Position numbers and translations under genes: made by a program. Below are positions 17,480 to 29,936 of a stretch of 64,000 nucleotides of DNA, one piece after another. Every line of letters begins with the position of its first letter. Position 1 is the first letter of the stretch. Source of the DNA: Aerococcaceae bacterium DSM 111021 (lineage in GTDB: Bacteria; Bacillota; Bacilli; Lactobacillales; Aerococcaceae); assembly GCA_020112395.1 (NCBI GenBank), contig JACCEK010000001.1:992001-1056000 (forward strand), given 5' to 3'. A model generated the notes under the pieces. It saw only the letters and a program-made list of their open reading frames with translations, was not told the DNA's origin and ran no database searches.

Positions 17480-20400
17480 CTACACCTCCTGTGTTGCTTG
17501 GCTCAATACATTAGCAGTATCTCTGGTGAAATGAATCAACGCAGCTAACCACTGATCATTGGCTTTATTATAAGCGTTTAAGCTCACTTCTAATTTATTC
17601 GTATTAATTTGAACCTTCGCTTGTAATGGTATATTTTGTAAAGCTTCAAATATATTTGCACCTTGTAAATGCTTTGTAGCTTGTTCATTAAACGTAGCAA
17701 TAATCTCTTGACGCTTACGTTTAAATGATATAATTCCGGCTTCAATACTATAATGTTTGATTAAGGCAATATCTAATAAATCTGATACTTCGTCTGGAAA
17801 CTCTCCAAATCGGTCAATCAATTCATCTTGTAAGCTTCGATACTCTTCTTCAGAGCTAATGTTTTGAATGGATTTATAGACACCAATTTTTTGAATATCA
17901 TCATCAATATATTCACCAGGAATATAGGCATCAATATTAATCTGCCATTCAAATGTGTCAGATTGAGTACTTGATTTCACGCCATTACCTTGGCGTGAAT
18001 CAACCGCATCTTTCAACATCTGGGTATATAAATCATACCCTACTGAGTCAATAAATCCAGATTGTTGCTTACCTAGTAAGTCTCCAGCACCACGAATAGA
18101 TAAGTCTCGCATCGCTATCTTAAACCCAGATCCTAATTCAGTAAATTCACGAATGGCATTCAAACGCTTCTCACTAATCTCATTTAGCTGCTTAAACGGC
18201 TCATACATGAGGTAGGCATAGGCTAAACGGTGAGTACGTCCAACACGTCCTCTTAACTGATACAGGGTCGAGAGCCCCATATGGTCTGCATTTTCGACAA
18301 ATAATGTATTCGCATTTGGTATATCTACACCCGTTTCAATAATCGTGGTTGTAACTAAAACATCATATTCCCCACCAATAAAATCAACGAGGACACGTTC
18401 TAATTCAACTTCAGATAATTGCCCATGCGCGACGGCAACTCTTGCATCTGGTACAAGCGTTGATATCTCTTCTGCTTTTTGATGAATAGTTGCTACTCGA
18501 TTATGCAAGTAAAACACTTGACCACCACGAGCTAGTTCCCGTTCAATACCTGTCTTAACAACACCTGCATTGAGTTCCATCACATAAGTTTGTACTGGGA
18601 ATCTGTTCTGAGGCGGTGTTTCGATTAGTGATAGATCTCGGACACCAATCATCGACATATGTAGTGTTCTTGGAATTGGTGTGGCCGTTAACGTCAATAC
18701 ATCCACGTCTGCTTTAAGTTGTTTTAAACGTTCTTTATGCTTCACACCAAAACGTTGCTCTTCATCGACAATCAAGAGACCTAAATCATTAAATTCAATA
18801 TCTTTCGAGAGTAAGCGGTGAGTCCCAATAATAATTGAGAGCTCGCCAGATTTAATTTTTTTAATGTTTTTCGTTTGTTCAGCTTTTGAAACGAAACGAC
18901 TTAACATACCTATCTCGAATGGCCAATCACTAAATCGCTCTTTAATTGAATTGTAGTGTTGTTGTGCCAGAATGGTTGTAGGAACTAAAAGAGCTACTTG
19001 TTTACCGTCCATAACAGCTTTAAATATCGCTCTAATCGCTACTTCGGTCTTACCGTAACCTACATCCCCTACAAGCAAACGATCCATCGGTCGAATCTTT
19101 TCCATATCCTTTTTAATTTCTTGCGCACTCCGTAATTGATCATCTGTTTCTACATATGGAAAGGCATTTTCAAATTCTTTTTGCTCATCTGTATCTGGGC
19201 TAAATGTGTACCCTTTTTGTTGTTCACGTTGAGCATATAATGTAATTAATTCATCCGCAATATCTTCTACTTTAGACTGGACTTTTTTAACGGTCTTCTT
19301 CCATTCCGTTCCACCTAATTTATTCAGTCTTGGTGTTTTAGACTCTGACGCAACGTATTTTTGTAGTTGATTTATATTTTCAACTGGAAGCAAAACACGG
19401 GCATTATCTTCATACTCAATCGCTACTAAGTCTTTATGGACACCACTAATGTCCATCGTTTCGATACCGACGTAACGTCCGATTCCGTGACTTAGATGAA
19501 CAACATAATCTCCAACGTTTAACTCATTATAGCTTTTAATACGTTCAGAGTTTGATAAGCCTTGTGGTGTTGCTTTCTTTCGTCTTAATTGATTGAATAA
19601 CTCTAACTCTGTTACTACTACCCATTTTTCATTAGGTAGTTCAAACCCTTTTGCTAAAGGTGTTATTACAATATTAACTGCACCTTCTTGAGGTATATTT
19701 CCTTCTTGAATAATAGTTGGGGAGATATTATTCTCTTCAAATAAATTTAACGCTTTCGTTGCATCTTTATCAGTTGAAACTGTCACTTGAATCATCATAC
19801 CTTGCTTCAACCATTGATCCATCTCACCTTTAATTAACGGCATCTGATGAAAGAACTGATTCATACTTCGGTATTGATAAGTGAATACATCTGAAAATCG
19901 AATATTAGCTAAACCACCTTGCATCAATGAAAAGTATTGCGTTAACTTTTTATTGCTTGCTTGTCTAATTTCTTCGTACGCATCTAATTGAATAGAAATA
20001 CCAGGTAAAAGTTGGCCTTTAGTTATTTCTTGTTCAATCCAAAATTGGTCTTGTTCTATGGCATGAAATTCATTTTGTTGAATTCGTCCCATCTCCATAA
20101 TAATCAGCTGAGCATCACTCTTCAAGTAATCTACTAAAGAAGTGCCTTCTTCGTCCCACAAGCTTAAGTAAGCGTTGCTATATTTTAATGGTTCGCCTTG
20201 CTCTAATAAGGTATATTGTTCAGTTTGAACTGACTTCAATTGCAGCTTTAACTCTTCATCTTCCATCCTATTCAGATGTTTTTCTAAGTGTTTTTTTAGT
20301 TTAGGTAAGATTGATCGTTGATCAGTTGGTGTAAATAATACATCTTGTGCCGGATAGAACTCCGTCTGCTCAAGATTCTCCATCGACTCTTGAGTATCAG

Positions 20401-21016
20401 GGTTAAATAATCGAATTGAATCTAATTCTGTATCAAAAAAATCAAGTCGAATTGGTTGTGATGCATTGAGTGGATAGAAATCAACGATACTTCCTCGAAT
20501 ACTATATTCTCCAGGAGATTGAACCATTCCTTCTCGTCGATAACCATATTGATTGAACAGTCGTTCGAGTTGATCCCGTTCAAATTCCATACCAACTTCC
20601 ATCATAAAGACAGCTTCTTTCCACCTTTCAATTGGTGTAAGTCTCATACGTAAAGCACCTGATGAAGCCACAACAATACATGGTTCACCACTCATTAAGG
20701 CATTCAATGTTTTAACTCGTTCAGCAGTATTATCCATTGAAGATATTGAATATGTTACAGCAAGTGATTCTTCGTTGGGAAATAGCAAGACAGGAACATC
20801 TGGTAATAAACTAGCTAAATCTTCATAAAGTTCATTTTGTTGCTTACTTCTCGGTTCAATCACCAAATATTGTTTTGGATGGTTGATATATTGTTGAGCA
20901 ATGAATACTGAACGCGCACTGTCATCCAAACCTGTAATCAGTTTTGGATCCTTATCCGTTGAATTGTTTATATGGTTGATGATTTGTTTAAATGGTTGAT
21001 TATACATAGTTGTCAT
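17480..21016 (-). CDS. mfd: Transcription-repair coupling factor
   Basis: An 1178-residue DNA translocase that removes stalled RNA polymerase and recruits UvrA. The order is a UvrB-like N-terminal module (about 1-350), an RNA-polymerase interaction domain (about 490-560), RecG-like helicase motifs with Walker [10 protein letters not shown] (about 647) and DEEQRFG (about 750), the TRG motif region and a C-terminal regulatory domain. The length is normal for Bacilli. AAAGGAGA precedes the first ATG. It lies between pth and rqcP. Confidence 0.96.
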   Translation of the reverse strand: MTTMYNQPFKQIINHINNSTDKDPKLITGLDDSARSVFIAQQYINHPKQYLVIEPRSKQQNELYEDLASLLPDVPVLLFPNEESLAVTYSISSMDNTAERVKTLNALMSGEPCIVVASSGALRMRLTPIERWKEAVFMMEVGMEFERDQLERLFNQYGYRREGMVQSPGEYSIRGSIVDFYPLNASQPIRLDFFDTELDSIRLFNPDTQESMENLEQTEFYPAQDVLFTPTDQRSILPKLKKHLEKHLNRMEDEELKLQLKSVQTEQYTLLEQGEPLKYSNAYLSLWDEEGTSLVDYLKSDAQLIIMEMGRIQQNEFHAIEQDQFWIEQEITKGQLLPGISIQLDAYEEIRQASNKKLTQYFSLMQGGLANIRFSDVFTYQYRSMNQFFHQMPLIKGEMDQWLKQGMMIQVTVSTDKDATKALNLFEENNISPTIIQEGNIPQEGAVNIVITPLAKGFELPNEKWVVVTELELFNQLRRKKATPQGLSNSERIKSYNELNVGDYVVHLSHGIGRYVGIETMDISGVHKDLVAIEYEDNARVLLPVENINQLQKYVASESKTPRLNKLGGTEWKKTVKKVQSKVEDIADELITLYAQREQQKGYTFSPDTDEQKEFENAFPYVETDDQLRSAQEIKKDMEKIRPMDRLLVGDVGYGKTEVAIRAIFKAVMDGKQVALLVPTTILAQQHYNSIKERFSDWPFEIGMLSRFVSKAEQTKNIKKIKSGELSIIIGTHRLLSKDIEFNDLGLLIVDEEQRFGVKHKERLKQLKADVDVLTLTATPIPRTLHMSMIGVRDLSLIETPPQNRFPVQTYVMELNAGVVKTGIERELARGGQVFYLHNRVATIHQKAEEISTLVPDARVAVAHGQLSEVELERVLVDFIGGEYDVLVTTTIIETGVDIPNANTLFVENADHMGLSTLYQLRGRVGRTHRLAYAYLMYEPFKQLNEISEKRLNAIREFTELGSGFKIAMRDLSIRGAGDLLGKQQSGFIDSVGYDLYTQMLKDAVDSRQGNGVKSSTQSDTFEWQINIDAYIPGEYIDDDIQKIGVYKSIQNISSEEEYRSLQDELIDRFGEFPDEVSDLLDIALIKHYSIEAGIISFKRKRQEIIATFNEQATKHLQGANIFEALQNIPLQAKVQINTNKLEVSLNAYNKANDQWLAALIHFTRDTANVLSQATQEV

Positions 21017-21132
21017 TCTCTATATTTTCTCCTTTCTTTTAAAAAATTAAATACGGATCGAGGGGCTCATTTCACTGACCCCCTTCAATCCTTTATATTT
21101 TTTTATTCACTGTAACTTTATTCTATCATATT

Positions 21133-21696
21133 TTACTTATTATATTCACTCATAACGTTCAAGAATTCCTTGCCATCAAGCCAAGCTTCGATAGCATCTA
21201 CACAATGGTCGACTGCTTCATCGACTGCAATACGATCTTCTGCAGTAAATCTCGCCAATACATGATCAACTACTTTCCAACCACCTTTAGGTCGTCCGAT
21301 TCCGATTTTAGCACGATTAAATTCATTCGTTCCAAGCATATCGATAATGCTTTTCACTCCGTTTTGTCCGCCTGAACTTCCTTTTTTACGAAGACGCACA
21401 CGGCCTGGTTCCAAATCTAAATCATCATGAATTACTAAAATATCATCAATATCAACACCGTAGTAACTCATGGTTGGTAGTAGAGCTTCACCAGAAAGGT
21501 TCATGTATGTGAAAGGTTTCATTAATAAAACTTTTTCGCCGTTTCTATGCCAAATTGTAAAGTCTGATCTAAACTTTTGCTCAGTCATTTGTAATTGATT
21601 GCGTCTTAGTATCTCATCAATAACGTCAAAACCGATATTGTGACGACTACCTTTATACTTACTTCCAGGATTTCCCAAACCTATAATTAACTTCAC
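21133..21696 (-). CDS. pth: Peptidyl-tRNA hydrolase
   Basis: A 187-residue enzyme that releases peptides from prematurely dropped peptidyl-tRNA. The family motifs GLGNPGSKYKGSRHNIGFDVID (residues about 6-27; catalytic His19 in RHNIGF) and KPFTYMNLSGEA and VIHDDLD are complete. The start codon is GTG (21694-21696) with AGGTGA five bases upstream. It is transcribed divergently from ldh and heads the mfd cluster. Confidence 0.95.
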   Translation of the reverse strand: MKLIIGLGNPGSKYKGSRHNIGFDVIDEILRRNQLQMTEQKFRSDFTIWHRNGEKVLLMKPFTYMNLSGEALLPTMSYYGVDIDDILVIHDDLDLEPGRVRLRKKGSSGGQNGVKSIIDMLGTNEFNRAKIGIGRPKGGWKVVDHVLARFTAEDRIAVDEAVDHCVDAIEAWLDGKEFLNVMSEYNK

Positions 21697-21784
21697 TTAT
21701 ATCACCTATCATTCCTTAATAAAATCTCTTCGGTAGTATATCATAATCCTACTTATAAATCTTAGGTATGAATTATTTTCAATT

Positions 21785-21798
21785 TGGAAACGTTTAAA
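21785..21798. promoter_or_regulatory. Candidate cre site upstream of ldh
   Basis: TGGAAACGTTTAAA differs from TGWAANCGNTNWCA at two positions but has the full AAACGTTT core. It lies about 55 bases upstream of the likely ldh transcription start, where CcpA can activate glycolytic genes in lactic acid bacteria. It could equally affect pth. Confidence 0.45.
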
Positions 21799-21810
21799 TT
21801 ATAATAACTA

Positions 21811-21840
21811 TTGTGAAGTTTAAATGCATTGTGATATACT
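21811..21840 (+). promoter_or_regulatory. ldh promoter
   Basis: -35 TTGTGA (21811-21816) and -10 TATACT (21835-21840) with an 18-base spacer, about 29 bases before the ldh ATG. Confidence 0.65.
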
Positions 21841-21868
21841 GAGCTTATAATGAAAGGGGATTTTTATT

Positions 21869-22828
21869 ATGACAGACACATTAGATAAAATTATATTAAT
21901 TGGTGACGGAGCTGTAGGGTCAAGTTTTGCATTCTCACTTACACTACAAGGTGTAGGACGTGAGTTAGGTATTATTGATATAGATGTAGATAAAACAGTT
22001 GGAGATGCGATGGATCTATCCAGTGCCTTAGCATACCATTCTACTAAGAACATCTACTCTGCAAATTATTCAGATTGTCATGACGCAGATATAGTTGTCA
22101 TTACTGCAGGAGCAGCACAAAAGCCTGGCGAAACACGTTTAGATTTAGTACATAAAAACTTAAAAATCTTTAAATCAATTGTCGAAGAAGTTGTTGCTTC
22201 TGGATTTAATGGCATATTCTTAGTTGCCACAAACCCAGTCGATATCTTAACTTATGCGACTTGGAAATTTAGTGGCTTCCCGAAAGAACGAGTTATTGGT
22301 TCAGGAACTTCTTTAGATACTGCTCGGTTCCGTCAAGAAATTGCTTCACTAGTTGATGTCGATGCTCGTAATGTTCATGGATATATTCTTGGTGAACATG
22401 GCGACACCGAATTCCCAGTTTGGTCACATGCTAACATCGGTGGTTTACAAATCTACGAATGGATTAAAGACAATCCAGGAACTAACGAAGAAGAATTAGC
22501 TAATGTATTCTTTAAAGTCCGAGATGCAGCCTATGAAATTATCAAACGAAAAGGAGCAACATACTACGGTATTGCTGCATCGCTCACAGCAATCTGTCGA
22601 GCTATTCTTGATAATACTCATTCTATCTTCCCTGTGTCTGCCTATCTTGACGGAGAATACAATCAAAATGATGTATTTATCGGTGTTCCTGCTGTCATTG
22701 GCCGCAAAGGTATTATATCAACCGTTGAAATTCCTTTAAACGAATTAGAACAAAGTCGTATGCAACATTCAGCTGATACATTACGTGGTATCATTGAGGA
22801 CGGTTTTAAAAGCCTAGATGCAGAATAA
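21869..22828 (+). CDS. ldh: L-lactate dehydrogenase
   Basis: A 319-residue cytosolic enzyme that reduces pyruvate to L-lactate and regenerates NAD. The Rossmann motif GDGAVG is at 12-17, followed by [33 protein letters not shown] and the catalytic His177 in [13 protein letters not shown]. Malate dehydrogenase is unlikely because the GEHGD...WSHANIGG context and length are those of L-LDH. AAAGGGG precedes the ATG. It is a single-gene unit with its own promoter, a candidate cre and a strong terminator, inserted between pth and veg on the opposite strand. Confidence 0.94.
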   Translation: MTDTLDKIILIGDGAVGSSFAFSLTLQGVGRELGIIDIDVDKTVGDAMDLSSALAYHSTKNIYSANYSDCHDADIVVITAGAAQKPGETRLDLVHKNLKIFKSIVEEVVASGFNGIFLVATNPVDILTYATWKFSGFPKERVIGSGTSLDTARFRQEIASLVDVDARNVHGYILGEHGDTEFPVWSHANIGGLQIYEWIKDNPGTNEEELANVFFKVRDAAYEIIKRKGATYYGIAASLTAICRAILDNTHSIFPVSAYLDGEYNQNDVFIGVPAVIGRKGIISTVEIPLNELEQSRMQHSADTLRGIIEDGFKSLDAE

Positions 22829-22835
22829 ATATAGT

Positions 22836-22876
22836 CAAAAAGAAGCGAGAGGCATTTTGCCTCTCGCTTCTTTTTG
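22836..22876 (+). terminator. Terminator of ldh
   Basis: Perfect stem AAGAAGCGAGAGGCA / TGCCTCTCGCTTCTT with a three-base loop and a run of T. Confidence 0.93.
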
Positions 22877-22879
22877 AAT

Positions 22880-22922
22880 AAAAAATCCTTAGCTATTCAC
22901 AAGACGCTAGTGAATAGCTAAA
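22880..22922 (-). terminator. Terminator of veg
   Basis: Perfect 12-base arms TTAGCTATTCAC (22889-22900) and GTGAATAGCTAA (22910-22921), with a T-run (22880-22885) on the minus strand. Confidence 0.85.
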
Positions 22923-22946
22923 GTATTTACCATTATTTATAAATAA

Positions 22947-23180
22947 CTACTTGAATTCTAATTCAATTGTATTCGTTAATACATCACGGTAGCTATAACT
23001 AATGCGATCAAAATCATTTTCATCCTGATTTAAATCTACTACAAAGACTGAGCGGTAAGTTTCTTTAAGGACACCTTTACGTTCCTTTTTCTTCTTACGA
23101 CCCATCTGAACAGTTACACTGATCTCTTCGCCGACACGATCTTCCAAATAAGTCTTTATCTCTGATAATTCATTTGGCAT
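22947..23180 (-). CDS. veg: Veg protein
   Basis: A 77-residue conserved Firmicutes protein of the Veg family (Pfam DUF1021-type; core GRKKKKERKGVLKETYRSVF). In Bacillus subtilis Veg stimulates biofilm matrix expression; its biochemical role is unclear. The frame opens with a TTG two codons upstream, but GAGGTG seven bases before ATG 23180 marks the start. It lies directly after rsmA, as in Bacillus. Confidence 0.9.
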   Translation of the reverse strand: MPNELSEIKTYLEDRVGEEISVTVQMGRKKKKERKGVLKETYRSVFVVDLNQDENDFDRISYSYRDVLTNTIELEFK

Positions 23181-23270
23181 TCCCAATCACCTCACCGAAC
23201 CATTGTAACACATAGTGAACAAAAAATCAATGATACCATACATGAGGTGACGTGACAAGTGAATATTTAA

Positions 23271-24152
23271 TTAAATTTTATTTAATTCATTATATAATGC
23301 TTCAAATTCATAGACAGTTAATGTCTCAGCTCGACGTTTTGGATCGATACCAACTCGTTCAAAGCCTTCAGCTAATGCAATTTGATCTGCTTCACCATTT
23401 TGATAATAGTTTCGAACATTATTCCATAAAGTTTTACGACGTTGAGTAAAAGCGATTTGAATGAATTTCTCAAAATTTTCTGGTTGATTTACTTCAACTA
23501 AAGGCTCATCTCTACGGTTCAACATAAGAACTGCGGAGTCGACATTCGGTTTGGGTACAAAAACGCTTTTTGAGACAATAAATGAAATTTTAGCTTCCAT
23601 CTTATTTTGAATTGCTATCGTTAATGAATTATATGCTTTCGTTCCAACTTCTGCCGTCATTCGTTCCGCTACTTCTTTTTGCATCATCATAGCTAAGCGG
23701 TTAAAAGGTAAATTACTATCCAATAAGTGCATAATAATCGGTGTCGTGATGTAATACGGTAAGTTTGCTACTACGACCAAGTCTTCAACGTCCTTTAAAT
23801 GAGCAAATGCTTCATCTTTAAAGTTCACTTTTAAAATATCCTCATGAACGACATTTACGTTCTCATATTCTGATAGTGTATCCGATAGAATCCTCACAAA
23901 ACGCGGATCGATTTCAAAGGCAATAACTTCTTTAGCTGATAATGCTAAGAACTCAGTCAATGCACCTATACCTGGGCCAATTTCGATGACAGTTGTATTC
24001 TCAGTAATACCTGCTGATTGAATCATCTTGTCTAAAATAGATGGTTCAATCAAAAAGTTTTGACCTAAGCTTTTTTTCATTTTTATATCGTAACGTTTCA
24101 TAATTTCCGCGGTTCTTGTTGGTGTTGCGATTAATCGTTTAGATGTTTCCAT
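23271..24152 (-). CDS. rsmA: 16S rRNA (adenine1518/1519-N6)-dimethyltransferase
   Basis: A 293-residue KsgA/RsmA enzyme that dimethylates two adenines in helix 45 of 16S rRNA. It opens with KKSLGQNFL, has the SAM-binding VIEIGPGIGALTE and the catalytic NLPYYITTPI motif. The frame is open to a GTG at 24161, but that GTG is part of the AAGGAAGGTG ribosome-binding site, so ATG 24152 is chosen. It overlaps the end of rnmV by 14 bases. Confidence 0.95.
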   Translation of the reverse strand: METSKRLIATPTRTAEIMKRYDIKMKKSLGQNFLIEPSILDKMIQSAGITENTTVIEIGPGIGALTEFLALSAKEVIAFEIDPRFVRILSDTLSEYENVNVVHEDILKVNFKDEAFAHLKDVEDLVVVANLPYYITTPIIMHLLDSNLPFNRLAMMMQKEVAERMTAEVGTKAYNSLTIAIQNKMEAKISFIVSKSVFVPKPNVDSAVLMLNRRDEPLVEVNQPENFEKFIQIAFTQRRKTLWNNVRNYYQNGEADQIALAEGFERVGIDPKRRAETLTVYEFEALYNELNKI

Positions 24153-24726
24153 TTTGTTCACCTTCCTTCAATTGTTTTTTTAATTCTTCATAATTAATTT
24201 GATACATAGCTAATTTTTTTTGCAATTGCTTACCATTAATGTGACCTAAGCGGTAATGTTGAGAGATATAATCTCGACGATTTTTGGCTTCTGGATGACC
24301 AATTAACTTGAGCTGCATCAAGTCAGCTTTATGTATATAATCCATCTCCGTCGTATTCGGTGTCATAACTGCTTCTAGAGCATTTATAATGCTGTCATTT
24401 GTTGCATGTTCGACTCCTAGACTCTTACCCTTCTTAAAAGCATTCGCTTCCTCCGGCTTTATATAAGCGTGTTTGACACTTGGGAGTGCTTGTTCGATAA
24501 TTCGGCGTATACGTTTGCCTTGAAAGTCAGGGTCTGTTAAAACAATCACTCCCAATTTTTCATGGGCAGTTTTTATTTGCTCTAGTGTATCTTGATTGAT
24601 TGCTGAACCATTTGTCTCAATTGTCTTAACCGTATTGCCAAATGTTTCAATCAGTCTTTTAGTATCATCACGTCCTTCAACAACAATAACTTCATGCGGT
24701 GGATTTGCTTGTCCTTTATATTGCAT
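24139..24726 (-). CDS. rnmV: Ribonuclease M5
   Basis: A 195-residue Toprim-domain nuclease that matures 5S rRNA. Toprim motifs are VVEGRDDTKRL (about 15-25) with the catalytic Glu, and VLTDPDFQG (about 57-65) with the acidic pair. It starts 3 bases after the tatD stop codon with GAGG inside the tatD end, and overlaps rsmA downstream, so all three are translationally coupled. Confidence 0.94.
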   Translation of the reverse strand: MQYKGQANPPHEVIVVEGRDDTKRLIETFGNTVKTIETNGSAINQDTLEQIKTAHEKLGVIVLTDPDFQGKRIRRIIEQALPSVKHAYIKPEEANAFKKGKSLGVEHATNDSIINALEAVMTPNTTEMDYIHKADLMQLKLIGHPEAKNRRDYISQHYRLGHINGKQLQKKLAMYQINYEELKKQLKEGEQNGNI

Positions 24727-24729
24727 ATT

Positions 24730-25509
24730 CTAAGCCTCAGGATGCCATTTGAATAATTCAAATGCATTATTGGTTGTCAGTGTTGCTATCTCATCTAAAG
24801 GAACTTCCTTAACCTGTGCTAGTACTTCAGCAACATACCGAACATAAGCCGGTTCATTACGCTTACCTCGTTTAGGTACAGGTGCTAAGTAAGGCGCATC
24901 TGTTTCGATTAAAAGACGGTTATTTGGTACAATTTTGGCTGCCTCTCGGACTGATACCGTTTTTTTGAATGTGAGAACGCCACTGAAACTAATGTGCATA
25001 CCTAAGTCTAAGAATTTATATACTTCTTCTTTCGATTCGCCATAAGAATGCATAATTCCGCCTGCTTTTGGAATACCTTCTTCTTTTAAAATTTTATAAA
25101 CATCATCTGTTGCATCTCGGTTATGGATTGTAATTGGCAAATTATGCTCCTTAGCCATTGCGATTAAACGCCTGAATACTCGGTGTTGGTCTTCCTTTGT
25201 TGAGTCTGGCCAATAGTAATCTAGCCCAATCTCGCCTAACATCTGAACTTTAGGTTCAGTTAGCTTTTCTTCTAATCGTTTTTCTATTGCTTGACTATAA
25301 CGCGAGGCTTCAGTAGGATGCCAACCAATAACACTAATGATATGATCATTTTGTTGACTTAACAATAAGCTCTTGTCAATTGTCTTTTCATCAAATCCTA
25401 CTACTGCCATATACTCTACGTCATTATTTTTTGCTTGTTGGATGATCTCAGCTTCGATTCCTTCAAATTGATCAGCATTTAAATGCGTATGGGTATCAAA
25501 TAATTTCAA
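24730..25509 (-). CDS. TatD-family metal-dependent hydrolase (YabD)
   Basis: A 259-residue TIM-barrel hydrolase with the metal ligands FDTHTHLN (about 4-11), GEIGLDYYW, TIHNRDATDD and IETDAPYLAP. TatD proteins have 3'-5' exonuclease or DNase activity; the physiological substrate in this lineage is uncertain. The start codon is TTG (25507-25509) with GGAAGG nine bases upstream. It lies between metG and rnmV, as in Bacillus. Confidence 0.93.
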   Translation of the reverse strand: MKLFDTHTHLNADQFEGIEAEIIQQAKNNDVEYMAVVGFDEKTIDKSLLLSQQNDHIISVIGWHPTEASRYSQAIEKRLEEKLTEPKVQMLGEIGLDYYWPDSTKEDQHRVFRRLIAMAKEHNLPITIHNRDATDDVYKILKEEGIPKAGGIMHSYGESKEEVYKFLDLGMHISFSGVLTFKKTVSVREAAKIVPNNRLLIETDAPYLAPVPKRGKRNEPAYVRYVAEVLAQVKEVPLDEIATLTTNNAFELFKWHPEA

Positions 25510-25554
25510 AATATCTTACCTTCCTTATTCAAGTCTCGCTTATACAGATTAACT

Positions 25555-25600
25555 GAATAAAACCCTAATCTCAATCAATAAGTGAGACTAAGGTTTTATA
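25555..25600 (-). terminator. Hairpin/terminator after metG
   Basis: On the minus strand arms of 15 bases (25583-25597 and 25559-25573; AAAACC...GGTTTT with a few G-U pairs) enclose a nine-base loop, and the tail is T-rich. It may be leaky, letting metG transcription reach tatD-rnmV-rsmA. Confidence 0.65.
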
Positions 25601-25608
25601 TTTAAGTA

Positions 25609-27678
<2,070 letters not shown>

Positions 27679-27805
27679 TTATAGCACACTCCTATTTGTT
27701 ATGCTTTATTCATTGAAATTCGATATAAATATATTTAAATTTTAACTTTAAATGTTGCTCGATTATTTTAGAACAGCTCTTAAGAAACTTTTATCAAGTT
27801 AAACA

Positions 27806-27842
27806 TAAAAAATAACCAAGGCAGAAAATTCTGACTTGGTTA
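27806..27842 (-). terminator. Terminator of the NlpC/P60 gene
   Basis: TAACCAAG / CTTGGTTA arms continue as CAGAA / TTCTG after one mismatch. A run of T follows on the minus strand. Confidence 0.85.
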
Positions 27843-27858
27843 GTGAGTTATTTATTAA

Positions 27859-29604
27859 TTATTTGTTAACGCGTAATGCGAAACTTGGCATAAAGTATGA
27901 ACTTACTGAATTATACTCTAAAGGTGTTCCTGGTTGTGAAGCATGGATATAGTTTCCGTTACCTGTTGCGATTGCAACGTGATAAGTTGAACCTGGTGTA
28001 CCCCAGAAATATAAGTCTCCAGCCTGTGCTTCTCCAACGCTGATGTGTGATCCAGCATTTTCTTGAGCGCCAGTCCATCCACCGACGTTAATTCCATAAG
28101 TTTCTTGGAATACGTGTTGTACGAATCCTGAACAGTCAAAACCTGAAGGTGATTTTCCGCCCCAGACATAAGGCGTTCCAAGATATTGTGACGCGTTTGA
28201 TAATAATGCATCAACACTTCCTTGAGCTGCTTCTGCTTCGGCTGCTGCTTCGGCTGCCGCTTGAGCTGCTGCTTCTGCTTCTGCTTGAGCTTGTGCTGCT
28301 GCCGCTTCGGCTGCTGCTTGTGCTTCAGCTTCTGCCGCCGCTTGAGCTGCTGCTTCTGCTTGAGCTGCTGCTTCTGCTTGAGCCGCTGCTTCTGCTTCGG
28401 CTGCCGCTTGAGCCGCTGCTTCTGCGTCAATAGCTGCTTGGTTATCAGTTGCTGGTACTTCTTCGACAACTTCCCATGCAGGTGTATCAGCAATAATTTC
28501 TTCTTCTACTACTGGTACTTCTTCAACCACTGGAGTCTCTTCTACTACAGGTGCTTCTTCAACTACTGGAGTTTCTTCTACTACAGGTGCTTCTTCAACT
28601 ACTGGAGTTTCTTCTACTACAGGTGTTTCTTCAACCACTGGAGTTTCTTCTACTACAGGTGTTTCTTCAACCACTGGAGTTTCTTCTACTACAGGTGTTT
28701 GATCAACTACTGCTTGTGCTTCTTCTGCCGCTTGCGCTGCTGCTTCAGCTTCTGCTTGAGCTAATGCCGCTGCATCAGCTTGTGCTTGTGCGTTTGCTTG
28801 AGCGTCTGCGATTGCCTGTGCTTCAGCTTGTGCCGCTGCTTGAGCTGCCGCTTCGGCTTCTGCAATTGCTTGAGCTTGTGCCGCTGCTGCTTGTTCTGCC
28901 GCAATACGTTGTGCTTCTTCGAAAGCTGCACGTTCAGCAACTAATGCATCACGGTGAGATGCTGCTAATGAAATATCATTTGTTAACTGGTTATAAAATT
29001 CTTCTGAAGCAACAGTTTGTGCTGATAATTCAGCTTTTAATGCTTCAAGTTCAACCATTTTGTCAACTTTTTGATTTTTTGTCGTTTCAGTTTCAGATTT
29101 TTTGCTTTCAACTGATTCTTTATCTGTAATTTGAACATTTAATAAATCTTTGTTTGCAGATACCATTTTGTTAATGACATCAACACGACCAACAAAATCA
29201 CTTACTGAATCTGATGATGCTACATAGTTTAAATAATTAGATGATCCACCACTTACTTGAACAGCACGCGCTTGATCAGCTAATAAGCCTTCACGTTTAC
29301 TAATAATATCTTCAAGTTGAGTAATTTCTTCTTCTAATTCAGCGATTAACGCATCGTCTTGTGCTACTGCTTCAAGGACTACTGTTGCCTCTGCTTGAAT
29401 TGTATCAATCTCAGCATATGCTGTAGCTAGTTGTGCGTATAGTGCTGTTTGTTGAGCACTTAAACCTTCGATTTGTACTTCCGCTTCATTAATCAATGCA
29501 TCGTAGTTTTGTGCCGAAGCTAAAACTGGTGCTGCAACTGAACTTAATGCTAATGCAGATGTAAATAAAGTTTTGAATAGGCTCTTAGAAAAAGTTTTCT
29601 TCAT
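27859..29604 (-). CDS. Secreted NlpC/P60 peptidoglycan hydrolase with coiled coil and PVVEE repeat
   Basis: A 581-residue secreted protein. The signal peptide (1-31, cleavage ASA|Q) is followed by an alpha-helical coiled-coil region (about 35-230; PcsB-like), then Ala/Gln/Glu-rich segments. These surround eleven copies of the hexapeptide xPVVEE (x mostly Thr). The C-terminal NlpC/P60 domain (about 470-581) has Cys491 (FDCSGF), His542 (YHVAIA) and His554 (YIHAS), the expected catalytic set for cleaving gamma-D-glutamyl-diamino acid or related wall bonds. PcsB itself has a CHAP domain instead, so this is a domain-swapped analogue. GGAG precedes the ATG. A WalR-type box lies upstream, consistent with cell-wall homeostasis control. 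The very skewed codon pattern makes long spurious ORFs on the other strand. Confidence 0.92.
   Translation of the reverse strand: MKKTFSKSLFKTLFTSALALSSVAAPVLASAQNYDALINEAEVQIEGLSAQQTALYAQLATAYAEIDTIQAEATVVLEAVAQDDALIAELEEEITQLEDIISKREGLLADQARAVQVSGGSSNYLNYVASSDSVSDFVGRVDVINKMVSANKDLLNVQITDKESVESKKSETETTKNQKVDKMVELEALKAELSAQTVASEEFYNQLTNDISLAASHRDALVAERAAFEEAQRIAAEQAAAAQAQAIAEAEAAAQAAAQAEAQAIADAQANAQAQADAAALAQAEAEAAAQAAEEAQAVVDQTPVVEETPVVEETPVVEETPVVEETPVVEETPVVEEAPVVEETPVVEEAPVVEETPVVEEVPVVEEEIIADTPAWEVVEEVPATDNQAAIDAEAAAQAAAEAEAAAQAEAAAQAEAAAQAAAEAEAQAAAEAAAAQAQAEAEAAAQAAAEAAAEAEAAQGSVDALLSNASQYLGTPYVWGGKSPSGFDCSGFVQHVFQETYGINVGGWTGAQENAGSHISVGEAQAGDLYFWGTPGSTYHVAIATGNGNYIHASQPGTPLEYNSVSSYFMPSFALRVNK
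28501..28698. repeat. 18-base tandem repeat inside the NlpC/P60 gene
   Basis: About eleven direct copies of an 18-base unit encoding xPVVEE. The central copies differ by only one or two bases, so copy number may vary between strains by slippage. Boundaries are approximate. Confidence 0.85.
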
Positions 29605-29751
29605 TATTTATTGCTCCTTTGTTATCCGTTGTATTTTAAGTTTAAATTTTAAATTCATATTATATTCATTAAATCTTCTTGTTTTCGACCTGAAGAGATA
29701 ATAACACACCTTTGACTGCAAAAGTTGAATTTCTTTGATTCGTATAATGTT

Positions 29752-29768
29752 TGTAACACGATTGTAAA
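29752..29768 (+). promoter_or_regulatory. WalR-type box
   Basis: TGTAAC-ACGAT-TGTAAA fits the WalR direct-repeat consensus TGTWAH-N5-TGTWAH at every position. It lies about 150 bases upstream of the wall-hydrolase gene, a classical WalRK target type. A PhoP half-site pair is the alternative reading. Confidence 0.5.
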
Positions 29769-29871
29769 ATATCGTTTATTTTGTCATTTAAGTCCATTTT
29801 TGTAACATTTTCGCGACATCGCTTTCAATGTTGTTTATTCTTTATTTGTATATTTAATTTCTAACAGAACG

Positions 29872-29900
29872 TTGATTAACTACTGACAAATCCCTATAAT
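29872..29900 (+). promoter_or_regulatory. tyrS promoter
   Basis: -35 TTGATT (29872-29877), a 17-base spacer, and a perfect -10 TATAAT (29895-29900). The leader would be only about 30 bases. Confidence 0.75.
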
Positions 29901-29936
29901 AAGGATATCTATTCAATTGTATAAAGGAGACTCACA

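Larger units (their letters stand above)
29605..29936. other. Divergent intergenic region, NlpC/P60 gene and tyrS
   Basis: This 332-base AT-rich gap holds a WalR-like box (29752-29768) and the tyrS promoter (29872-29900). No T-box (GGTGGTACCGCG-like sequence) and no ORF is seen. Confidence 0.7.

Noticed and set aside
28501-28698. Regular 18-base repeat that could look like a CRISPR array
   Set aside because: The units are contiguous, without unique spacers, in frame within a secreted protein, and no cas genes are present.
28149-29129. Three long plus-strand ORFs (up to 192 codons) opposite the NlpC/P60 gene
   Set aside because: They arise from the Ala/Gln/Glu codon repeats of the minus-strand gene. 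The products are Leu/Cys/Phe low-complexity, with no ribosome-binding sites.
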